From NCBI GenBank assembly GCA_035516895.1, contig DATIZY010000184.1:1-26988 (forward strand): 26,988 nucleotides of DNA, given 5' to 3'. A program made the translations under genes and the position numbers. Position 1 is the first letter of the stretch. Every line of letters starts with the position of its first letter. Origin of the DNA: Gp7-AA10 sp035516895 (GTDB lineage Bacteria > Acidobacteriota > Thermoanaerobaculia > Gp7-AA8). A model generated the notes under the pieces. It was given only the letters and a program-made list of their open reading frames with translations, had not been told where the DNA came from and did not search any database. Below are positions 7,893-12,947 of the stretch, piece after piece.

Positions 7893-7964
7893 AGCGGGTA
7901 GCGGGTAGCGGGATTGCGAGTAGGGGTAGGGCTCCTACCCGCCACCCGCTACCCGCCACCCGCT
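7893..7964. repeat. Long inverted repeat between the hfq-like gene and pdxA
   Basis: Outer arms of 20 bp (7893-7912 and 7945-7964) are complementary at 19 of 20 positions and consist of repeats of GGGTAGC/GCTACCC. An inner stem GGGTAG/CTACCC (7924-7929, 7935-7940) with loop GGCTC tops it. The structure covers the stop codon of the Hfq-like gene and ends 20 bp before the pdxA start. It could end or protect the hfq transcript, or be a miniature repetitive element. No T-tract follows on the minus strand. Confidence 0.75.
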
Positions 7965-8301
7965 AGTCGGTGAGCTCTTCGGCCTTGAAGAGGTACTTGA
8001 TGCAGTGCTTCTGGATGAGCAGGTTCGGTGCGCCCTCGCGGTTTACTTTGAGGCAGTTCCTGTCGTACCACTCGATCCAGCCGCGGATCTCCTCGCCGTC
8101 GGTCATGACGATGACCATCGGCGTTCTGGAGTTCATCTGCTTGACGTAGTAGAAACTCTCGGCGCTCGTGGACTCGGGGGGAGCCGGCTTGAGCTGCCGG
8201 CCGTTTTTCGGCGCGCGCTTGAAATCATTCGGGGAGGGGCGAAAGAACTTGCGAACTACGCCGTTTCCGTCTTCCCCATACGGACGATTCGAGAATGCCA
8301 T
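7963..8301 (-). CDS. Hfq-like Sm-fold RNA-binding protein
   Basis: A 112-residue protein. Residues about 1-45 form a basic, probably disordered extension (FFRPSPNDFKRAPKNGRQLK). The Sm core follows: ESFYYVKQMNSRTP (helix), then VIVMTDGEEIRGWIEWYDRN and NREGAPNLLIQKHCIKYLF. The last contains the Sm2 KH pair that in Hfq is normally preceded by Tyr; here it is Gln-Lys-His. The match to Hfq homologs with the EWYDR signature is good, so I call it a likely RNA chaperone, but the arginine rim of enterobacterial Hfq (RRER) is reduced to NSR. GGAGG lies 6 bases before the ATG. It is divergent from etfB. The stop codon is inside a strong inverted repeat. Confidence 0.8.
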   Translation of the reverse strand: MAFSNRPYGEDGNGVVRKFFRPSPNDFKRAPKNGRQLKPAPPESTSAESFYYVKQMNSRTPMVIVMTDGEEIRGWIEWYDRNCLKVNREGAPNLLIQKHCIKYLFKAEELTD

Positions 8302-8392
8302 GCGCGCCTCCGTTCCGTGACCGTGGTGATTTGTAAGTGCTATCGGCGTCGTTGCGAAGCTCGTGCCGGAGGAGAGCTCGCATAGAATGGCG

Positions 8393-8398
8393 CGGCTT
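8393..8398 (+). promoter_or_regulatory. -10-like TAGAAT for etfBA
   Basis: TAGAAT lies 20 bases before the etfB start. A transcript beginning about 7 bases further on would include the GGGAGG ribosome site at 8405-8411. No matching -35 box was found at 16-18 bp spacing, so this is a weak call, supported mainly by recurrence of the same hexamer at position 4. Confidence 0.35.
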
Positions 8399-8418
8399 TT
8401 GCCGCGGGAGGCGTTCCA

Positions 8419-9198
8419 TTGAATTCAGTCGTCTGCATCGCTCAAGTTCCCGATACCGAAGCTCGAATCAAGATCGCCGGCGACGGCCGCCGCATCGACG
8501 AGACCGGCATCAAATTCATCGTTTCACCCTACGACGAGTACGCGCTCGAAGAGGCGATCCGCGTCAAGGATGCGAAAGGCGGCGACGTCACGGTGATCAG
8601 CTTCGGGCCGGATCGCGTTCAGCAGGCGCTGCGCGAATGCCTGGCGCGCGGCGCGACGAAGGCGCTGCACGTCAAAGGTGAAACGGCAGAGGCCGACTCG
8701 CTCGGGATCGCCGAGGTCCTCGCCGCGGCGATCAGATCAGTCCCTCACGATCTCGTCTTCTTCGGCAAGCAGGGCGTCGGCACGGACAACTCGCTCGTCG
8801 GCCCGATGGTGGCCGAGCTGCTCGGATATCCGCAGATCAACGTCGTCACGCATTTCGAAGCCGGAGAGGGCAAGGTCACTGCGCATCGCGAGATCGAAGG
8901 TGCCGAGGAGATCATCGAAGCGCCGATGCCCGCGGTGGTCACGGCGCAGAAGGGCCTCAACGAACCGCGCTACGCGTCGCTGAAGGGCATCATGGCGGCG
9001 AAGAAGATCCCCATCGATTCGAAGAGCGTCTCCGATCTTGGGTTGCAGGATTCGGAGATCTTCAATCAGCGCGTCATCACGGTCAAACTCGAGTTACCGC
9101 CGGAGAAGCAACCCGGCCGAAAGATCGACGGCGGTGACGCCGCCGCCGCGGCACGAGAGATCGTGAAGTACATTCGCGAAGAGGCGAAGGCGCTCTAA
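8419..9198 (+). CDS. etfB: Electron transfer flavoprotein beta subunit
   Basis: A 259-residue protein starting at a TTG, with GGGAGG at 8405-8411 about 8 bases upstream. No ATG is suitably placed and the family N-terminus (NSVVCIAQVPDTEA) starts here. Family features: IVSPYDEYALEEAIRVKDA, VGTDNSLVGPMVAELLGYP, and the ETF-beta signature around VTAHREIEGAEEIIEAPMPA followed by PRYASLKGIMAAKK. With EtfA it forms the soluble FAD/AMP heterodimer that carries electrons from acyl-CoA and related dehydrogenases to the quinone pool through ETF:quinone oxidoreductase. No dehydrogenase lies beside it, so the electron donor is not given by context. Its stop overlaps the etfA start by one base (TAATG). 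Confidence 0.95.
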   Translation: MNSVVCIAQVPDTEARIKIAGDGRRIDETGIKFIVSPYDEYALEEAIRVKDAKGGDVTVISFGPDRVQQALRECLARGATKALHVKGETAEADSLGIAEVLAAAIRSVPHDLVFFGKQGVGTDNSLVGPMVAELLGYPQINVVTHFEAGEGKVTAHREIEGAEEIIEAPMPAVVTAQKGLNEPRYASLKGIMAAKKIPIDSKSVSDLGLQDSEIFNQRVITVKLELPPEKQPGRKIDGGDAAAAAREIVKYIREEAKAL

Positions 9199-10154
9199 TG
9201 GCCGGCATACTTGTTTTCGGGGAAGTCAAAGACGGGAAGCTGAAGAAAGTCTCGCGCGAGGCGCTGTCGATCGGCCGCAAGCTTGCGGAAGCGGCCGGCG
9301 GCGACGTCGCCGCGTTTGCGAGCGATCGCAATGTTGCCGGCGAGGCGGGGCGATACGGCGCGAAAAAGTTGTTCGTGGCGAACGTCGGACCGTACACAAC
9401 CGAGCTTTACGCAGCGGTGTTGGAGCAGGCGATCGTGCAGATGCAACCGGCGGTCGTACTATTCGGCGCTACGTCGAACGGACGTGATCTCGCGCCGCGG
9501 GTCGCTGCACGGCTGAAGGCCGGCGTGGCGTCGGATGCCGACCGTTTGGAGTGGCGCAGTGGGAAACTGATTGCCCGGCGGCCGGTGTACTCGGGGAAAG
9601 CGTACGCGACGGTCGAAGTGAGCGGCACCTGCGCGATCGCGACAACGCGGCCGAACGCATTTCCAGCCGAGGAGTCGCAGGGCGGGGCGGCGGAGGTCGT
9701 CGAAATCGCGGTGCCGCAGATCGAGGCGAAAGCGAAGCTCGCCGGCACGAAGGCGTCCGAGGCGGGGGAGATGTCGATTGCGGAGGCGGACATCATCGTC
9801 GCAGGCGGCCGTGGGCTGAAGGAGGCGGCGAACTTCTCGCTGATTCGCGACCTTGCTCATGCGATCGGGGGCGCCGTCGGCGCGTCGCGCGCGACGGTCG
9901 ACGCCGGGTGGATCGATCATCAGCACCAGGTCGGCCAGACCGGTCGGGTCGTCAGCCCTAACCTTTATATTGCCGCGGGGATCTCCGGGGCGATCCAGCA
10001 CCTCGCCGGGATGTCTTCATCGAAGCACATCATTGCAATCAATAAGGATTCGGAGGCTCCAATCTTCCGCGTTGCGGACCTCGGCATCGTCGGCGATCTC
10101 TTCCAGATTGTCCCTGCCCTGACCGAAGAAGTGAAGAAATTGAAAGCACATTGA
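9198..10154 (+). CDS. etfA: Electron transfer flavoprotein alpha subunit
   Basis: A 318-residue protein. The N-terminal domain (MAGILVFGEVKDGKLKKVS) is followed by the C-terminal FAD-binding domain with GGRGLKEAANF, GGAVGASRATVDAGWIDHQH, VGQTGRVVSPNLYIAAGISG and the ending FQIVPALTEEVKKLK. These are the conserved FAD contacts of EtfA. It forms the heterodimer with EtfB. The start codon overlaps the etfB stop by one base, so the two subunits are probably made in a fixed ratio by coupled translation. The length is normal for the family. Confidence 0.95.
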   Translation: MAGILVFGEVKDGKLKKVSREALSIGRKLAEAAGGDVAAFASDRNVAGEAGRYGAKKLFVANVGPYTTELYAAVLEQAIVQMQPAVVLFGATSNGRDLAPRVAARLKAGVASDADRLEWRSGKLIARRPVYSGKAYATVEVSGTCAIATTRPNAFPAEESQGGAAEVVEIAVPQIEAKAKLAGTKASEAGEMSIAEADIIVAGGRGLKEAANFSLIRDLAHAIGGAVGASRATVDAGWIDHQHQVGQTGRVVSPNLYIAAGISGAIQHLAGMSSSKHIIAINKDSEAPIFRVADLGIVGDLFQIVPALTEEVKKLKAH

Positions 10155-10194
10155 TTTCTATCGTTGGATATAGCGCAATGGATCTGAATGGCTA

Positions 10195-10215
10195 TATATT
10201 GTGACATCGATCACG
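10195..10215. promoter_or_regulatory. CRP/FNR-type dyad upstream of the pilus locus (site 1), beside TATATT
   Basis: TGTGA (10200-10204), six bases, TCACG (10211-10215): a near-perfect match to the CRP-family consensus TGTGA-N6-TCACA, with the core GTGA/TCAC fully symmetric. A -10-like TATATT lies directly against it at 10195-10200; if that box is used, the dyad would cover the start site and could repress. It lies about 160 bp upstream of the first gene of the locus. Confidence 0.55.
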
Positions 10216-10358
10216 GTTACCCGGGCGCTGAACGAAATTCTTAGCCAGGCGAGAAGCGGCGCACTACGGGGGTTGGGAGTGTTTGTCCGTTCGGCACGGA
10301 CAATCGCGTGAGTTTCTGCCAGGTCAATCGCCTGCGCGGAACCGTGGAGCGTTGCCCA

Positions 10359-10374
10359 GCGCCGGAAGGGGCGC
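10359..10374 (+). promoter_or_regulatory. Hairpin enclosing the ribosome-binding site
   Basis: GCGCC (10359-10363) and GGCGC (10370-10374) pair around the loop GGAAGG (10364-10369), which is most of the Shine-Dalgarno sequence GGAAGGGG for the ATG at 10375. The stem abuts the start codon, so opening it may control translation. This is inferred from pairing only. Confidence 0.4.
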
Positions 10375-10830
10375 ATGAGCAACAAAGTTGTCGCAGCAAT
10401 GCTCCTGATGACGGGTTCCGTCGTGATCCCGCTCTGCGCCGGCTCAAGTTCCGCAACGCTTTCCGTTTCCGTTCAGGTCCTTGCCCGGACGATCGTAACG
10501 GTCGATAGTCAGCCTTCGACTGTGAGTGTCACCGCCGCGGACGTATCCCGCGGCTACATCGATCTTCCGCAATGTGTGCTGTTCCACGTCCGAAGCAATG
10601 CCGCGAACGGCTACGCGATGCAGTTTCAGCCGGTCAGCTTTCCTTTCAGTCGCGCCGATGTGACGTGGGGTTCGGCGTCCGCGACGATCGGCAGCGATGG
10701 CGCCTGGATTTCGGAGCCGTATGAGGCGGGCACGCATGCAGGGGCGTTCAACGTGCGGCTCGAGCTCGCGCCCGGAACGCAGCCGGGCACGTACGAGTGG
10801 CCGGTCGGATTCGACACGGGCTCGCTCTGA
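10375..10830 (+). CDS. Small secreted beta-rich protein at the head of the pilus locus
   Basis: A 151-residue protein with a signal peptide (MSNKVVAAMLLMTGSVVIPL, cleavage near CAGSSS). The mature part is beta-strand-like throughout, begins with an alternating hydrophobic strand (ATLSVSVQVLART), and ends EWPVGFDTGSL. It has one mature-region Cys (LPQCVLFHV) apart from the one in the signal peptide, so it lacks the Cys pair and the FGxYDP word of the SCPU pilins downstream. It may be a divergent pilin or accessory subunit of the same pilus, judged from position and the donor-strand-like N-terminus; I do not recognise the family. GGAAGGGG precedes the ATG by 3 bases. It is separated from the major pilin by a 303-bp regulatory gap. 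Confidence 0.75.
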   Translation: MSNKVVAAMLLMTGSVVIPLCAGSSSATLSVSVQVLARTIVTVDSQPSTVSVTAADVSRGYIDLPQCVLFHVRSNAANGYAMQFQPVSFPFSRADVTWGSASATIGSDGAWISEPYEAGTHAGAFNVRLELAPGTQPGTYEWPVGFDTGSL

Positions 10831-10833
10831 GAG

Positions 10834-10849
10834 CGTGATCTCGCTCACA
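10834..10849. promoter_or_regulatory. CRP/FNR-type dyad upstream of the major pilin (site 2)
   Basis: CGTGA (10834-10838), six bases, TCACA (10845-10849). The core GTGA-N6-TCAC is identical in layout to site 1. The centre is at 10841.5. A TACACT box lies at 10871-10876; a start about 7 bases after it (near 10883) puts the dyad at -41.5, the class II activator position of CRP-family proteins. The same bases can also be read as a weak 5-bp hairpin (10831-10846), which I consider less likely to be the function. Confidence 0.55.
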
Positions 10850-10870
10850 ATTCCTTTCTTCCACCTCTAA

Positions 10871-10876
10871 TACACT
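10871..10876 (+). promoter_or_regulatory. -10-like TACACT for the major pilin operon
   Basis: TACACT matches the TATAAT consensus at four of six positions. At 17-bp spacing there is no recognisable -35 (CAATTC), as expected for an activator-dependent promoter, and the CRP/FNR-type dyad is placed for class II activation. The implied leader is about 250 nt long. Confidence 0.4.
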
Positions 10877-11026
10877 CTTCAGCCTTCCCGCAGAGAGGGA
10901 AAACCGTTCAAGACCGCTTTGACTCATTTTTGACAGCGGGTGGACGTACGAATGACGGGTAGCCCAAGGAAAGAGCCGGGCTGACGCACAATTCATTTTC
11001 CATCTCACGATCCCTCACACACCCGA

Positions 11027-11088
11027 CCTTAACTTGTGCACTGTCGAAAGCCGCTCTGCGGAGTCGACAAGTGGAGTGAGTGTTAAGG
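11027..11088 (+). promoter_or_regulatory. Nested stem-loop in the pilin 5' leader
   Basis: Three stacked stems: CCTTAAC (11027-11033) with GTTAAGG (11082-11088); CACT+GTCGA (11039-11047) with TCGAC+A-bulge+AGTG (11064-11073); and CCGC-TCT-GCGG (11051-11061). It ends 45 bases before the start codon, leaving an A-rich unpaired stretch with AGGAG. It could stabilise the abundant pilin mRNA or act as a regulatory RNA element. Confidence 0.55.
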
Positions 11089-11133
11089 GTAAGTCCAATA
11101 CAACAAACAACTTTGAATTAGGAGCATAAGAAA

Positions 11134-11631
11134 ATGAAGCGCACAATCCTCTCCCTCATCGCCCTGACGGCCATCGTTTCTGCAGCCCCGCTGTTCGCGG
11201 CGCAGCAGACGGCCAACCTCAATGTGACCGCCTCGGTTTCGGCGGTTTGTCAGATCACGACGACGGCGGTTGCCTTCGGCGCGTACGATCCGGTCGTTGT
11301 CAATGCGGCGACCGACCTGACCGCAGCGGGCAGCGTGAACGTCGCCTGCACCAAGGGCACTCCCGCAACGATCGACCTCGGAACCGGCGCCAACTTCTCG
11401 GCAGGCAGCCGTCGGATGTCCAGCGGTACCGACTTCCTCGGCTACGCGCTCTACAAAGATGCAGCGCGCACCCAGGTGTGGGGCACGGGCCTGACCGGCG
11501 GCAGCACGGCTGCGTATACGTCGGCCTCGAAGGCTTCGGCTTCGGTCCCGGTGTACGGCACGGTTCCCCAGGCTCAGGATGTGACGGTAGGTTCGTACAG
11601 CGACACAGTTGTTGCCACAATCAACTATTAG
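11134..11631 (+). CDS. SCPU-domain (spore coat U) pilin, probable major subunit
   Basis: A 165-residue protein. The signal peptide (MKRTILSLIALTAIVSAAPL, cleavage near FAAQ) is followed by an N-terminal extension of alternating hydrophobic residues (QQTANLNVTASVSAVC), the donor strand that completes the neighbouring subunit in archaic chaperone-usher pili. One SCPU domain follows with the two conserved Cys (SAVCQI, NVACTKG), the word FGAYDPV, SRRMSSG, and the family ending VGSYSDTVVATINY. It has its own promoter region, the best ribosome site in the locus (AGGAG) and a structured leader, so I infer it is the major shaft subunit. The chaperone gene follows after 17 bp. Confidence 0.9.
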   Translation: MKRTILSLIALTAIVSAAPLFAAQQTANLNVTASVSAVCQITTTAVAFGAYDPVVVNAATDLTAAGSVNVACTKGTPATIDLGTGANFSAGSRRMSSGTDFLGYALYKDAARTQVWGTGLTGGSTAAYTSASKASASVPVYGTVPQAQDVTVGSYSDTVVATINY

Positions 11632-11648
11632 TCGCATCATGACAGGAG

Positions 11649-12419
11649 ATGTCCGACGGTCCGATGAGAAGGGTTCTTGCGCTAGCTGTGATCGTTCTCG
11701 GCCTGGTTCTCCAGGCCGGGAACGCGGCGGCGAGCGCCTATAAGGTCACCCCGGTTCGCGTTACCTTCTCCGGGCCTTCGAGCACTTTGCTGACGCTGAA
11801 GAATGAAAGCGATCAGCCATTGCGGTTCCAGATCAGCTCGTACTCGTGGTCCCAGGATGCCAAAGGTGCCATGCAGTTGACCCCGACGGACGACATAGCA
11901 TTTTTCCCGGCTCTGTTGAGCCTGAATCCCGGTGAGGAGCGGAAGGTCCGCGTTGCTTCCACGGTGGCAGCGACAACGACCGAGAAGACTTACCGGATTT
12001 TCTTTGAAGAGTTACCGCCGCTGGAGAAGCCCGAGGCATCGGGCGCCCAGGTCCGGATCCTGACGAAGATGGGAATTCCGATCTTCGTCACGCCGGCGAA
12101 GGGAAGCGCCGAAGCGAGCATCGAGTCGGTCCGGATGGACAAAGGGACGCTCGCATTCGACGTACGCAACAGCGGCAACGTGCATTACGCACTCGAGGGA
12201 GTGAAGGTGCACGGGCTGGGCGCGAACGGCGAATCGCTGTTCGAGCATCAGCTGGACGGGTGGTACGTGCTCGCGGGAAGTCTTCGGTCGTACACCGCCG
12301 ACATCCCCGCGGACACATGTTCGAAGTTGAAGAAGATCGTGATCGACGCCGAGACGGACATTCCGGACAAGGCGACGATCAGCAAGGAGCTCGAGGTCTC
12401 GCCGGCGCTCTGCAAGTAA
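11649..12419 (+). CDS. Periplasmic pilus chaperone (PapD/CsuC-like)
   Basis: A 256-residue protein with a signal peptide (RRVLALAVIVLGLVLQAG) and two Ig-like domains. The N-terminal domain shows YKVTPVRVTFSG, TLLTLKNESDQPLRFQI, FPALLSLNPGEERKVRV and EKTYRIFFEELPP, the G1 donor strand and the basic residues that hold the subunit C-terminus in this family. Domain two ends with a Cys pair (DTCSKL and ALCK). It folds subunits by donor-strand complementation and hands them to the usher. AGGAG touches the ATG at 11649, so the ATG at 11664 (giving MRRVLAL) may be the true start; neither has ideal spacing. Confidence 0.9.
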   Translation: MSDGPMRRVLALAVIVLGLVLQAGNAAASAYKVTPVRVTFSGPSSTLLTLKNESDQPLRFQISSYSWSQDAKGAMQLTPTDDIAFFPALLSLNPGEERKVRVASTVAATTTEKTYRIFFEELPPLEKPEASGAQVRILTKMGIPIFVTPAKGSAEASIESVRMDKGTLAFDVRNSGNVHYALEGVKVHGLGANGESLFEHQLDGWYVLAGSLRSYTADIPADTCSKLKKIVIDAETDIPDKATISKELEVSPALCK

Positions 12420-12443
12420 TGCGAGGAGCTGGCGATTGGAACA

Positions 12444-12935
12444 ATGCGAAACGCGCGTTTCCTCTTCGCCTTCGGTTGCGTGATGATCGCAACCTCGCTG
12501 TTCGGAGCGACGCAGTCGGCGCCGCTGACGGTCAGCGCGGAGGTCATTTCCAACTGCGTGATCGCGACCTCGAATCTGGCCTTCGGTCAATATGATCCGC
12601 TCTCGCAGAACGCGACGCAGGAACTGGACGCATCGGCGCAGGTGACGGTGGTCTGCACGCGCAACACCGGCGCGACCGTGATTCTCGATGCCGGGCGCAG
12701 TCCGATGGGCAGCACGCGGACTCTCTCCGGCACCAGCCAGCATGTCACGTATCAGCTGTACCGCGACGCCGGCAGGACTCAGGAGTGGGGGGGCGGCGAC
12801 ACCGGCAGTCTTCAGTTCGTTTCCGAGGGCGTTCACAAACCGCAGCAAGTGACGTTGTATGGGCGCATCCCCCCCGGGCAGGAAGTCGCCTCCGGTCTCT
12901 ACACCGATGTCGTGACGGCGACTGTGGATTTTTGA
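12444..12935 (+). CDS. SCPU-domain pilin, second shaft or adaptor subunit
   Basis: A 163-residue protein with a signal peptide (MRNARFLFAFGCVMIATSL) and a donor strand (TQSAPLTVSAEVISNC), then one SCPU domain with FGQYDPL, VVCTRNTGATVILDAG, the conserved Cys pair, STRTLSG and the ending SGLYTDVVTATVDF. It diverges from the major pilin, for example QYDPL for AYDPV and a GGGDTGSLQF loop. Position between chaperone and usher suggests a minor or adaptor subunit. The ribosome site is weak. Confidence 0.85.
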   Translation: MRNARFLFAFGCVMIATSLFGATQSAPLTVSAEVISNCVIATSNLAFGQYDPLSQNATQELDASAQVTVVCTRNTGATVILDAGRSPMGSTRTLSGTSQHVTYQLYRDAGRTQEWGGGDTGSLQFVSEGVHKPQQVTLYGRIPPGQEVASGLYTDVVTATVDF

Positions 12936-12947
12936 GGGGAGAATGAT

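Larger units (their letters stand above)
10155..10374 (+). promoter_or_regulatory. Leader region of the pilus locus with structured RNA elements
   Basis: This 220-bp gap holds the CRP/FNR-like dyad at 10200-10215, an 8-bp perfect hairpin TTGTCCGT/ACGGACAA with a 5-base loop (10283-10303), and a hairpin just before the next start codon. I could not match it to a known riboswitch class by eye. Confidence 0.4.
10831..11133 (+). promoter_or_regulatory. 303-bp regulatory gap and long leader of the major pilin
   Basis: There is no gene here. It holds the dyad at 10834-10849, the TACACT box, a hairpin AGCCC/GGGCT (10961-10965 with 10978-10982), a nested stem-loop at 11027-11088 and an AGGAG ribosome site about 10 bases before the ATG at 11134. 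A TTGACA at 10930-10935 has no acceptable -10 at normal spacing. Confidence 0.5.

Noticed and set aside
7874..7945. Longer N-terminus for PdxA
   Set aside because: The extra residues come from the GGGTAGC inverted repeat; the GTG at 7873 gives the family N-terminus directly.
10410..10445. Lipobox in the first pilus-locus protein
   Set aside because: The residues before Cys are Ile-Pro-Leu; the position just before Cys should be Gly, Ala or Ser.
10831..10846. Terminator hairpin GAGCG/CGCTC after the first pilus-locus gene
   Set aside because: Only 5 bp with no T-tract; the same bases form a better CRP/FNR-type dyad.
10930..10935. TTGACA as a -35 box for the pilin
   Set aside because: No -10-like hexamer at 16-18 bp downstream.
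10890..11010. Cyclic-di-GMP riboswitch in the pilin leader
   Set aside because: A few words resemble class I or II parts (a TTGACTCATTTT stretch, GGGTAGCCC), but the conserved core joints could not be found; a covariance search would settle it.
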